From the NCBI RefSeq assembly GCF_013204855.1, contig NZ_JABMKZ010000011.1, forward strand, positions 62,001-126,000: a DNA stretch of 64,000 bases, written 5' to 3'. The translations under genes and the position numbers were made by a program. A model generated the notes under the pieces. It saw only the letters and a program-made list of their open reading frames with translations, did no database searches and had not been told where the DNA came from. The stretch is from Paenibacillus alba. Lineage in GTDB: Bacteria > Bacillota > Bacilli > Paenibacillales > NBRC-103111. Positions within the stretch are counted from its first letter, which is position 1; the number at the start of each line of letters is the position of its first letter. Positions 25,483 to 33,267 of this stretch are shown here, piece by piece.

Positions 25483-26828
25483 ACAAACACGAATCCTTCC
25501 ATCCGCTCTCTAACCGCAGGCGAAATAAACCAGTCCCCGATAGCATCCGAATAGGCTAAACCTTCCTCCGTGAGTTGGAACAAATCCTCCGATTGCAGCG
25601 CCAGACCTGTATCTAGCAGGCGATGAAGCTCCGAATAATCGGTCAACGCCTCGCTTCCGAAGCGTTCCGTATAGGAAGACAGCTCCAAGCCCTCGCTGTG
25701 TAAGATTGCTTTAAGAATAAACCGCCGCTGCTGTTCTTCGAGATTAAGCATGTAGCCATAATCCGCAGTATCATGTTGCTTAGCCGCGACATAATCCGCG
25801 ATAATGCTAGCCGTCGCTTGACGATCTACCGCATAACGAGACGCGTAATGAAGCTCACGCGTATAAGAGCGCGCCCCACAGCCTAAGCCTACCATCCCAT
25901 CCTCTTGACATCCATATGGAAGCAGCTGTTTAGCAGCGTTGGCCGATGGCTTCGAGAACCGACGCATGGAATGCTGCTGATAGCCCGCACCGCGCAAACG
26001 GTCACGCGCGGCCAAATAACAGGCCATACGAACATCCTCTCCACTGCGGCGAATCTGCTCAGGTTTTACGATCGTTTGTTCACGCGTATATAAGGGATAA
26101 ATGAAAATTTCTTCCGGCTCATAGGCAAGTGCGCGTTCAAGCGAATACAGCCAGGATTGTACGTTTTGGCCTGGCAGCCCATAAATGAGATCCAGATTTA
26201 AGATGGGAAATGGCTCTCTTTTCAATAATGCTAATGCTCTCTCCACTTCCAAAGGCTTCTGTGGGCGGTAAATGGCTGTCGCTTCCTCTTCTATGAAGCT
26301 TTGAATGCCCATGCTGACCCGATCCACGCGATGCTCATGCAAGATTCGCAGTCTCTCCTCTGTGACGGTTTCCGGCGAGGTTTCCACCGAAATGGATGCC
26401 TGCTGAGCGTCAAGCCCCATGATTTCTTCGGCTATCGTGAATAGCCGTTCGAGGAGATAGGGCTCCAGCAAGGTTGGCGTTCCGCCGCCGATGGCAAAGC
26501 GGGCGAATGGCTTATTCGCAACGATGGGAGCCCATTCGCGCGCTTGCCTTTCCAGCGCATCGACATACTGCTGATGCACCCCAGTACGTTTATCCGGCAG
26601 CGTAAATAAATTGCAGAAACCGCAGCGAGCTCCACAGAAGGGAATGTGCATGTACAAGAACAAGGTTTCTGCCGGCTCATTGCGCCATAGTTCGGATAGC
26701 TGCGCTTTGGGCTCAAGCTCACGGTAGGCCGTTTTGTGCGGATAACTGTATAAATAAGAGCGATAAGGCTCTGAACGCAAATTCTCACTCCAGCTTCGAA
26801 GGCTTGTTGTGTGGTCTCTTGAAGTCAT
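25479..26828 (-). CDS. STM4012 family radical SAM protein (HemW/HemN-like)
   Basis: The 449-residue protein has MHIPFC65GARC69GFC72, the cluster motif of the coproporphyrinogen-oxidase-like branch, then FAIGGGTPTLLEP, SVETSPETVTEE, VSMGIQSF and NLDLIYGLPGQ. The C-terminal part is HemN-like and winged. It resembles STM4012 family members, which are distinct from housekeeping HemN/HemW. It shares a transcription unit with a second, very different radical SAM enzyme. Confidence 0.87.
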   Translation of the reverse strand: MTSRDHTTSLRSWSENLRSEPYRSYLYSYPHKTAYRELEPKAQLSELWRNEPAETLFLYMHIPFCGARCGFCNLFTLPDKRTGVHQQYVDALERQAREWAPIVANKPFARFAIGGGTPTLLEPYLLERLFTIAEEIMGLDAQQASISVETSPETVTEERLRILHEHRVDRVSMGIQSFIEEEATAIYRPQKPLEVERALALLKREPFPILNLDLIYGLPGQNVQSWLYSLERALAYEPEEIFIYPLYTREQTIVKPEQIRRSGEDVRMACYLAARDRLRGAGYQQHSMRRFSKPSANAAKQLLPYGCQEDGMVGLGCGARSYTRELHYASRYAVDRQATASIIADYVAAKQHDTADYGYMLNLEEQQRRFILKAILHSEGLELSSYTERFGSEALTDYSELHRLLDTGLALQSEDLFQLTEEGLAYSDAIGDWFISPAVRERMEGFVFV

Positions 26829-26844
26829 CTTCGTTTCACATCCT

Positions 26845-27633
26845 CTAAGCTAAAATAAACTCGCGATAAGGCACATTCCATACGGCTTCATGGGCAAGCC
26901 GATGTCCCTCATAGCCATCTTCGCCATAGCAAGTCCCATGATCCGAAAATACGAGGCAGAACACCGGTCGCTCACGCTGCCGCAATGCCGCGAATAAACG
27001 TCCTAATTCTCCATCTACATACCTTAAGGCCGCGCGCTGCGTCTCGATGGAATCTCTTTTGGCTCCGTCTATATAATAATGGTTGGGTCCATGAATCGCG
27101 GACACATTCAAGAATAGAAAAAGACGTTCCGTTTCATCCATCTGCGTCAGCAGCTTCAAGGCATGATTCACTTGGTGCTCCGTTGAGCGCGGATTCGTTA
27201 CGCCGAACGTCATCCGCCAATAGCTCTGTTGAAAGTAGCTAGGCAATACGCGGGCAAGCGGTACTTTTTTCGTAAAAAAAATAACGCCTCCGATACAAAT
27301 AGTCCGATAGCCTTCACCTTGCAGCCCAGAAACGAGATCAGGTGCGTCAAATAACCACGTATGCGGATGTGTCCTGAGTCCGGTATGCTTGGAATGAAAC
27401 AGCCGCTCATGCTCGGATTTGTTTGGCGAAGCGGGCGTGGGCAGAAATCCCCCGAAGAAAGCATGATGTGCTGCGTAGGTGAAGCTCCCAGGGGTATGCC
27501 TCTTTTCCCAAGATCCGCTGCCGCACAGGTTCGGGCAATTCGGCTCTTCAAGTACAGCAGCATCATAACGCAAGGTATCCAAAGTGATCATCACGATATC
27601 ATGAGAGCCGATGATTGCATTCATATCTGTCAT
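26845..27633 (-). CDS. STM4013/SEN3800 family sulfatase-like hydrolase
   Basis: The protein has 262 residues from ATG 27633, which follows AGGAGGAGTT and overlaps the preceding stop (ATGA); the longer frame to 27711 would run far into that gene. It shows the alkaline phosphatase superfamily metal sites: IVMITLDTLRYD at the N terminus and FSDHGTCYGEDGYEGHRLAHE near the end. No Cys-x-Pro-Ser-Arg sulfatase signature is present; a Thr or Ser in HTPGSFTYAAHH may be the nucleophile. It probably hydrolyses a phosphate or sulfate ester; the substrate is unknown. Confidence 0.85.
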   Translation of the reverse strand: MTDMNAIIGSHDIVMITLDTLRYDAAVLEEPNCPNLCGSGSWEKRHTPGSFTYAAHHAFFGGFLPTPASPNKSEHERLFHSKHTGLRTHPHTWLFDAPDLVSGLQGEGYRTICIGGVIFFTKKVPLARVLPSYFQQSYWRMTFGVTNPRSTEHQVNHALKLLTQMDETERLFLFLNVSAIHGPNHYYIDGAKRDSIETQRAALRYVDGELGRLFAALRQRERPVFCLVFSDHGTCYGEDGYEGHRLAHEAVWNVPYREFILA

Positions 27634-28892
27634 GCCAACTCCTCCTCTCTCAACACTTCCCTTGCCGCTGCTGCTGTATGTGGCTCCACCTCTGTCTTCA
27701 TTAATTCCCACGTGTAGGCGTCTTCCCCCTGATGCAAGACCTTATAAAGTAAGTCGCCAAACGGATTTACATCAATGACATAGGGCTGCATCGAGCCACT
27801 GCTGAGCAGCACATCAACACCAGCTACTGCAGCTGACGGAAATGCAGCAAGTGCCTTCACTGCACAATCACCAATAGTCGTTTGCAGCCGCTTATCTAAT
27901 CCCACGGCCTCCAAACTCATCCGTTCACTGCGCAAATGCAAATTTGTTATCGGTGTCTGGCTAACCCTAGCGACACGATGACAAGGCTCGCCTGAAACGA
28001 CTAATTGGCGGATATCGTAGGTTCTGTCTTGAAAGGATGCTTTGGCAATCCACTGCTCCGTATGAGCTCCTTGCTTAAGCAGCCAGTTCACAATCAGACG
28101 GATCGTTGTTTGATCCGCGTATTTGCGTATCTTCATCGAGTTAAAGAAAATCGGCGGTCGCGCTACATAAGTCTCAACACCTAAAGTGGTGACAGCTAAT
28201 TCCGCACCTGTCAACGAGTTAAGCTGATAAGCGACAACTCCGCAAGCCCCCGAGCCGAAAGCGAGTTTAACGAACACGCGATGCATCCGCTTCTGCATCA
28301 TCGTTTCCTTAAGCTCCTCATAATTTCGGATGCGATCAGGTTCAGCCAATAAGCGCGGAACGGGCACGCCGGCAGCAGTCAGTATTTGATGGGTGTATCG
28401 TTTGTCAAACATGGCCGCAATGTCTTTCGGCGCATTCACCCAGCGCGCGGCTGGCCACAGCTCGGCTGCTTCGCTTTCAATCCGCGCAAGCAGGCGACCG
28501 AAGCCGCGAAACCATTGCGCGGGGTGATACAGTCGGCCGACCTGTTCCTTAATTCCCAGAGCCATCGAACTGGACCAAGGATCCGGATCACAGCGTGCGC
28601 CAAAAGGCAGCAATCGTTCTTCCTCCGCAGAGGCAGAACGATCCGGCGCGCCTAATGCTATCAAGGCGCGCTCCACATCAAAATCCTCACCTGGCGCATC
28701 CAATCTGACGTATGGTGCTGAGCAACCGCGAAGCTCTGTCCATTGCGCCACTTCAGCCAGCGACAACAGACCTTGCAGCAGAGCCAGATAAGGAACGACA
28801 ACAGCCGGCGGAAGTCCCAAACGAGCCCTCGCTGCTTGCAAGCCGGCTGTGCGCCGATTTCCCGGGTTGCCGATTAACAACATAGGGACCAT
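27630..28892 (-). CDS. STM4014 family ATP-grasp-like protein
   Basis: The 420-residue protein contains ATP-grasp features: FVKLAFGSGACGVVAYQL, DIRQLVVSGEPCHRVARVS, and the C-terminal VAGVDVLLSS and YVIDVNPFGDLLY with acidic metal ligands. ATP-grasp enzymes join a carboxylate to an amine through an acyl phosphate. It resembles the STM4014 family. Its ribosome site is weak; translation may be coupled to the upstream LRR gene, which ends only 3 bp before it. The product of the ligation is unknown. Confidence 0.8.
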   Translation of the reverse strand: MVPMLLIGNPGNRRTAGLQAARARLGLPPAVVVPYLALLQGLLSLAEVAQWTELRGCSAPYVRLDAPGEDFDVERALIALGAPDRSASAEEERLLPFGARCDPDPWSSSMALGIKEQVGRLYHPAQWFRGFGRLLARIESEAAELWPAARWVNAPKDIAAMFDKRYTHQILTAAGVPVPRLLAEPDRIRNYEELKETMMQKRMHRVFVKLAFGSGACGVVAYQLNSLTGAELAVTTLGVETYVARPPIFFNSMKIRKYADQTTIRLIVNWLLKQGAHTEQWIAKASFQDRTYDIRQLVVSGEPCHRVARVSQTPITNLHLRSERMSLEAVGLDKRLQTTIGDCAVKALAAFPSAAVAGVDVLLSSGSMQPYVIDVNPFGDLLYKVLHQGEDAYTWELMKTEVEPHTAAAAREVLREEELA

Positions 28893-28895
28893 ATT

Positions 28896-29741
28896 CTACT
28901 CGGTAAGAAGCGGGTAACGATAATCTTCTTCATCATCCGCATCCTGTTGTTCGCTTGTATCCACCTCAATGCCAGCGTTCGCCCAGCGATTCATCATGTT
29001 ATCGGACATATAATGATAGCTCAGGTTGAGGAACTTCAGGTTTTGGACCTTAGCGCTGTTCAGAAGTGCTTCTGCTCCTTTATCTGTTAAGGTACCCAGT
29101 GATAAATCCAGGGTGTGGAGCTGGTCCAGAATGGGAGCATCCGCCAGTGCAATGGCAATGTCATCTTCTATTTCGCTGTTTTTCAACCCTAAATACGTTA
29201 ATTCCGGGAATTTCCCAGGCTCAATTACTGCTAAAACGTCTGACAAGCCGCCATCAAATCCATACTGGTCGACACCCAGATAAAGCTCTAATTTCTTCAG
29301 CTTAGGGAAATCCGCTTGACTAATACTGGCAAGAACATGCTTGCCTAGTCCTCCGCAGATGATGGCAAGTTCTTGCAGCTTGGCATGTTTGGCTGGCTCT
29401 AGCTCAAGCCCTGTGCTGCCTTTGATCGTAAAGGATTCCAATTCCGGATAAGCCGTTAATAGGGGAGACAAGTTGCTTTGCATGATCCAGGAGACTTCAC
29501 ATTCTTCGAAGCCCATATCCCCGATGAACAGCTTGCGAAGGCGTGGGAAACGATCTTTCAACCGTGTCAAAGTTTCCACGATTTCACTGGAATCATTTTC
29601 GTAAGAACCTCCCCAATCCCCTATGATAAGGCTAGTTAATTCCGCACCTTCCGGTTTATTGGCCAGCTCCTCCAGTAGATCTTTCATCTTAATGCCTTCC
29701 TCATACTGTTCATAATCAATCGAGAGCTTAATTTCAGACAT
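28896..29741 (-). CDS. STM4015 family leucine-rich-repeat protein
   Basis: The 281-residue cytoplasmic protein consists of leucine-rich repeats (for example LPRLRKLFIGDMG, FPKLKKLELYLG, FPELTYLGLKNSEI, LHTLDLSLGTLTDKG, LKFLNLSYHYMSDN) and an acidic tail. It resembles the STM4015 family. It is first in the operon and has a GGAGTG ribosome site. LRR proteins usually bind other proteins, so it could be a scaffold or a specificity factor for the four enzymes. Confidence 0.83.
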   Translation of the reverse strand: MSEIKLSIDYEQYEEGIKMKDLLEELANKPEGAELTSLIIGDWGGSYENDSSEIVETLTRLKDRFPRLRKLFIGDMGFEECEVSWIMQSNLSPLLTAYPELESFTIKGSTGLELEPAKHAKLQELAIICGGLGKHVLASISQADFPKLKKLELYLGVDQYGFDGGLSDVLAVIEPGKFPELTYLGLKNSEIEDDIAIALADAPILDQLHTLDLSLGTLTDKGAEALLNSAKVQNLKFLNLSYHYMSDNMMNRWANAGIEVDTSEQQDADDEEDYRYPLLTE

Positions 29742-29804
29742 TCAAATTCACTCCAATACCCATTATTTGCTACAATAAGTGCCTAATCTAACTATATACG
29801 ATGT

Positions 29805-29836
29805 CAAAAAAAGGATGCAACTTTTGAGAAGCATCC
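29805..29836 (-). terminator. Terminator of the histidine kinase gene
   Basis: GGATGC/GCATCC arms (29836-29813, minus strand) are followed by seven T residues. Confidence 0.7.
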
Positions 29837-29871
29837 CAGCTGCCCAATCACTCGGCATGAATTTCCATAAC

Positions 29872-31464
29872 TTAGCTTAACGGTAAGGTCACTTCAAACC
29901 GTGTTCCGATTCCTTTTCGAGAAGTAGCCGTCATGTTTCCTTTATGATTTTCAACGATTCGATAACAAATGGATAACCCAAGCCCAACGCCGTTCTCTTT
30001 GGTTGTAAAGAAGGGATTAACAATCTGGGCGAGTTCTTCTTTCGTCATGCCCACGCCATTATCTTCAATGATAATTTTAAAATGAGATCGATTCGTGTCC
30101 TGCTCCGTGGAGAGCTGAATAAATCCATTTTTTTCAATGGAATCGATGGCATTTTGAATGAGGTTGACCAAGACTTGTTTGACCTGCGCAGGATCAATCC
30201 AAGCAACAGTTAACTCCTCATCGAAGTTCGCACGAATCGAAGTGTTTTTCAAAATAGCTTGGCTGTCCATAAAACGAATGGTATCCTGCAGGAATTCTTT
30301 AATAGGAATGGCTTTTCGCTCCGGCGTACTCGGCTTAGCCATAACGACAAAATCAGACACCAACTGCTTCATATTCTGCAGCTCTGTATTAATTAAGCCT
30401 ACATAGTTCTGAAACTTCTGCGGGTTATTAGATTGCTGCAGCAGCTGAAAGAAACCAATAATTGAAGTTAATGGATTCCTGATCTCATGAGCCAAGCCTG
30501 CTGCCATTTTACCGATTGCAGAAAATTTTTCCGCATTGATGAATTGTCTTTCCAAAATGACACGATCCGTAATGTCACGAAACTGTGCAAAAGCTCCCAG
30601 CAACTCACCATTTTCATTCGTTATTGGCAACAAATCAAACAAACAGACATAATTCTGGTCAAGCGAATAGCGAAACGAAAGCTCAATATTTTCGAATTGC
30701 TTGCCGTATTTAAGGCCTTGATAAAAATAGCTTCCAAAATGTTCAAAAGGAAATACAGGAGTATGAATGACACTTTCCCGATTTCTGCCCGTTATTTTCT
30801 CTGCATATGCGTTAAATTCGGTAATGATACCACGCTCATCGGTCATGATAATGCCATTGCGCATGTTATTGACGACCAACTGTTGAATGAGATTCTGATT
30901 ATGATTCGTCAAGCGCAGCGACAGTTCTCTTTCGATGGAATCCACCATATTGGAAAGCAAAGCAAGATAGGTATGATTATGATGTTCAACCGATGTCATG
31001 ATGGAAACCGTTCCAGACAGATCATGGTAGATTGGGAAATAAAACGGGACACAATAGCAGGCAGCATTCTCCAGCAAGACATGATAATGTTCGGCTCCAA
31101 TAATCTGGATCGGCATCTGTTCTTCAAGAGCTAAAGTCACAACATTCGTCCCCATAAACGCTTCATCACACTTAATGCCATCATGTATGCCGAACTCAGC
31201 TACCATCGATTTATACGCTTGATCACCGTGCCGATCTAAAATATATCCACTATTGTTGCTTACAATGATTAAGTGCGGTTTTCCGGATAACATCGACAAT
31301 GTTTTGTCTGCAAAGTATTGAATAACGGAAAGAATATCATGATATCTTTCTCTCTCCTCCAATAATTCCATCTCCGATAATTGAAACACTGGCTGCGATA
31401 TTTGAGTGGGATCGAGCCCCCGTTGTCTGCACCTCTGACGAGATAATTCAATCCATTCGTTCAT
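29872..31464 (-). CDS. GAF/PAS sensor histidine kinase (sporulation-kinase-like)
   Basis: This is a soluble kinase of 530 residues with no membrane segment. A GAF-like N-terminal sensor (about 60-185) contains DEAFMGTNVVTLAL and PIQIIGAEHY, similar to the sensor part of AcoR-type activators. A PAS domain follows (about 200-315: GIIMTDERGIITEFNAYAEKITG), then the HisKA H-box AGLAHEIRNPLTSIIGF and the HATPase domain (NLIQNAIDSI, IEDNGVGM, GVGLGLSI). The architecture is like Kin-type kinases feeding Spo0F or AtoS-type kinases. No response regulator is adjacent, which fits an orphan sporulation or stationary-phase kinase. Confidence 0.88.
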   Translation of the reverse strand: MNEWIELSRQRCRQRGLDPTQISQPVFQLSEMELLEERERYHDILSVIQYFADKTLSMLSGKPHLIIVSNNSGYILDRHGDQAYKSMVAEFGIHDGIKCDEAFMGTNVVTLALEEQMPIQIIGAEHYHVLLENAACYCVPFYFPIYHDLSGTVSIMTSVEHHNHTYLALLSNMVDSIERELSLRLTNHNQNLIQQLVVNNMRNGIIMTDERGIITEFNAYAEKITGRNRESVIHTPVFPFEHFGSYFYQGLKYGKQFENIELSFRYSLDQNYVCLFDLLPITNENGELLGAFAQFRDITDRVILERQFINAEKFSAIGKMAAGLAHEIRNPLTSIIGFFQLLQQSNNPQKFQNYVGLINTELQNMKQLVSDFVVMAKPSTPERKAIPIKEFLQDTIRFMDSQAILKNTSIRANFDEELTVAWIDPAQVKQVLVNLIQNAIDSIEKNGFIQLSTEQDTNRSHFKIIIEDNGVGMTKEELAQIVNPFFTTKENGVGLGLSICYRIVENHKGNMTATSRKGIGTRFEVTLPLS

Positions 31465-31492
31465 ATCCTTCTCCTCTAATTTAATGACAATC

Positions 31493-31513
31493 GTGTCTCA
31501 TATATATGGACAC
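31493..31513. promoter_or_regulatory. Inverted repeat before the histidine kinase gene
   Basis: GTGTC and GACAC flank an AT-rich centre, about 30 bp upstream of the kinase start, a possible operator in its 5' region. Confidence 0.3.
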
Positions 31514-31553
31514 ACCCATTTTGTGTTTTATCATGACTTATGTAATCAAACAC

Positions 31554-31583
31554 TTTACTAAATATGGTAGATAGTTGTATAAT
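31554..31583 (+). promoter_or_regulatory. Promoter of the structured RNA / 62-residue gene
   Basis: TTTACT (31554-31559) and a perfect TATAAT (31578-31583) are 18 bp apart; the transcript would start near 31590. Confidence 0.65.
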
Positions 31584-31589
31584 GCGAGT

Positions 31590-31700
31590 AAATAGAACGA
31601 TATTAGGGAGCTTTGAAGCTAGGTCATTATATGGGCACTTTGACCTAGTGGAGCGAATAGTGCAACCGACCTTCTTTCATTGAGAGAGATGGTCTTTTTT
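31590..31700 (+). ncRNA. Candidate structured leader RNA or small RNA
   Basis: The predicted 110-nt RNA has an 8-bp hairpin CTAGGTCA (31619-31626) with TGACCTAG (31641-31648). Its loop contains GCAC (31635-31638), complementary to GTGC at 31660-31663, so an H-type pseudoknot is possible. An alternative AGCTT/AAGCT hairpin (31609-31620) competes with the first stem. A rho-independent terminator (GACC...GGTC, 31668-31694, plus six T) ends it 60 bp before a 62-codon gene. This is the layout of a riboswitch or attenuator, but a free-standing small RNA is also possible. I recognise no Rfam family. Confidence 0.5.
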
Positions 31701-31759
31701 ACGTCTCTTTCCTTACAGCAATTATTAAACACGTGTAATTGAGGAAGGAACTGATAAGA

Positions 31760-31948
31760 ATGAATCGTAACCAATTCAATTTGCCTATGACGAATAACAT
31801 GCATAAGAATTTGCCTTCACAGCTGCCGAATGTGGAGGAAAGCACCGTCAAAGACTTCAACTTTCAAATCTCTGATTTCTCAGAGCAGCGGTTAGATCAA
31901 TTTATTGAATGGGTACTGAAAAAAAGAAGTGAAAGAAAACAAGGGTAA
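31760..31948 (+). CDS. Small hypothetical protein, 62 residues
   Basis: ATG 31760 follows GAGGAAGGAA. The protein has an Asn/Pro-rich first half and an amphipathic second half (FSEQRLDQFIEWVLKKRSERKQG), with no signal peptide or membrane segment. It is not recognised. It lies downstream of the candidate structured RNA, which may control it. Confidence 0.55.
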   Translation: MNRNQFNLPMTNNMHKNLPSQLPNVEESTVKDFNFQISDFSEQRLDQFIEWVLKKRSERKQG

Positions 31949-32013
31949 GATCCAATCTCCTAGCAGCATGATAGCAAGAGCGTAAATCTAAGCATATTTC
32001 GAGGAGAAGCGGT

Positions 32014-32130
32014 ATGGAACCATCCGATCTGTTCACCGAAGCAGAATTACAAGTGTTGTTATATGATAACATGCCGGATAGCACAGATAAAGCTGCGCCC
32101 TCAACTAGCTATGAACCATCAGCTAATTGA
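32014..32130 (+). CDS. Very small hypothetical protein, 38 residues
   Basis: ATG 32014 follows GAGGAGAAGCGGT. The acidic peptide begins MEPSDLFTEAELQVLLYDNM and ends within a hairpin. It lies 65 bp after the 62-residue gene, probably in the same transcript. Not recognised; the good ribosome site is the main support. Confidence 0.4.
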   Translation: MEPSDLFTEAELQVLLYDNMPDSTDKAAPSTSYEPSAN

Positions 32131-32137
32131 GGGCAGC
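32092..32137. terminator. Hairpin between the small genes and tetR
   Basis: GCTGCGCCCTCAACTAGCT pairs with AGCTAATTGAGGGCAGC with one bulge and one mismatch. There is no long T run, so termination is likely but not certain. It lies between convergent genes. Confidence 0.45.
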
Positions 32138-32164
32138 AGCTCTCTCATTTGCAAAATATCGCGA

Positions 32165-32737
32165 CTAATTTCTAATGGCATCCCAGCTCATCTTCATGAT
32201 TTGTTGCAAATTTTCTTCGCTTGCCTGGAATTGTCCTTTGAAATGAGCTCTGGCTAACTGTGCTACTGGAAAATAGCAATACGTGAGTATTAATATCGTC
32301 TCCAAGGGTTTCAATTCCCCGTTCTGCTTCCCCTTCTCGATCAAATCATACAAAGGAGTAAACATCGAAGACGTATCTTCCAAACATAATTTGTCCATCA
32401 ATGGGGAGGTAGAAAACTGCTCCAGAAACATGAAATCATCCTTGTTGTTCATGATGAACTGCAGCGAATTTCTCATGAATCTTTCACAGAGCACTTGGAG
32501 CGGCAAATTCTCATCAACCAACAGGAGCAATTGTCGACTCATTTTCTCTTTAACCCGCACATACAACTTGCCCAACATATCTTCCTTATTCTCAAAATAC
32601 ACATAAATTGTCGCCGAAGAAACATCCGCACGTTTGGCAATCTTAGACATGGATATGTCAGAAAATCCAATTTCGTTCAAAAGTTGAATCGTAGCCTCAA
32701 AGATCGCTTCGCTTTTATTCTCATCTTTATGTCTCAT
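32165..32737 (-). CDS. TetR family transcriptional regulator
   Basis: The protein has 190 residues from ATG 32737 and the TetR helix-turn-helix (FSDISMSKIAKRADVSSATIYVYFENKEDML) followed by a ligand-binding helical domain. The ATG coincides with the predicted transcript start (TTGACT, 17 bp, TAACAT upstream) and has no Shine-Dalgarno, so the mRNA may be leaderless. It is divergent from the small membrane protein gene at 32833 and probably represses it through the palindrome at 32748-32767. Confidence 0.85.
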   Translation of the reverse strand: MRHKDENKSEAIFEATIQLLNEIGFSDISMSKIAKRADVSSATIYVYFENKEDMLGKLYVRVKEKMSRQLLLLVDENLPLQVLCERFMRNSLQFIMNNKDDFMFLEQFSTSPLMDKLCLEDTSSMFTPLYDLIEKGKQNGELKPLETILILTYCYFPVAQLARAHFKGQFQASEENLQQIMKMSWDAIRN

Positions 32738-32747
32738 AAGTTTTATG

Positions 32748-32767
32748 TTAAATGATCGTTCAATTAA
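32748..32767. promoter_or_regulatory. Operator-like palindrome within the tetR promoter
   Basis: A 20-bp imperfect palindrome (16 of 20 positions symmetrical, ends TTAA/TTAA) lies within the spacer of the tetR promoter (TTGACT 32771-32766, TAACAT 32748-32743) and 66 bp before the divergent gene. Confidence 0.5.
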
Positions 32768-32832
32768 AGTCAAATGAAGCAGACACCTTCTCGCCAAGAT
32801 GATAAACTTGAGCTTAGAAAGGAGCTTAGAAC

Positions 32833-33159
32833 ATGTTCATTGCCATCTTACTATTCATTATTGCCGGTCTCGCAGAAATTGGCGGAGGCTATTTGGTCTG
32901 GCTCTGGTTAAAAGAGTCCAAGCCCCTCTGGTATGGCATCGTCGGCAGTATCATTCTGATCGTATATGGAATCATCCCCACGCTGCAGAGCTTTCCATCA
33001 TTCGGACGCGTTTATGCCGCCTACGGCGGAGTATTCATCTTGCTTGCGCTGTTCTGGGGATGGCTAGTAGATAAAAAAACACCTGACCTCTATGATTGGT
33101 TTGGCGCCGCAGTTTGTGTAATCGGTGTCTCCATCATCCTGTGGGCACCCAGAAATTAG
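32833..33159 (+). CDS. ynfA-like: UPF0060 (YnfA) family small membrane protein
   Basis: The 108-residue protein has four hydrophobic segments and family signatures LAEIGGGYLVWLWLKE, FPSFGRVYAAYGGVFI and DWFGAAVCVIGVSII. UPF0060 proteins resemble small multidrug resistance transporters and some have been linked to efflux. AAAGGAG lies eight bases before the ATG. The divergent TetR gene supports drug- or ligand-induced expression. Confidence 0.92.
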   Translation: MFIAILLFIIAGLAEIGGGYLVWLWLKESKPLWYGIVGSIILIVYGIIPTLQSFPSFGRVYAAYGGVFILLALFWGWLVDKKTPDLYDWFGAAVCVIGVSIILWAPRN

Positions 33160-33267
33160 GGGAATATCCTGATAGATTTTGTGGAAAAATGTTGAATTAT
33201 TGGTTATACTCTAATTGACTTGGAACTTGTATGTAAGTTGGTGGTTCAATTGGATTACTTATTGGAT

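Noticed and set aside
27634-27711. Longer start for the sulfatase-like gene
   Set aside because: It would overlap the ATP-grasp-like gene by 80 bp; the ATG at 27633 has a strong ribosome site and an ATGA overlap.
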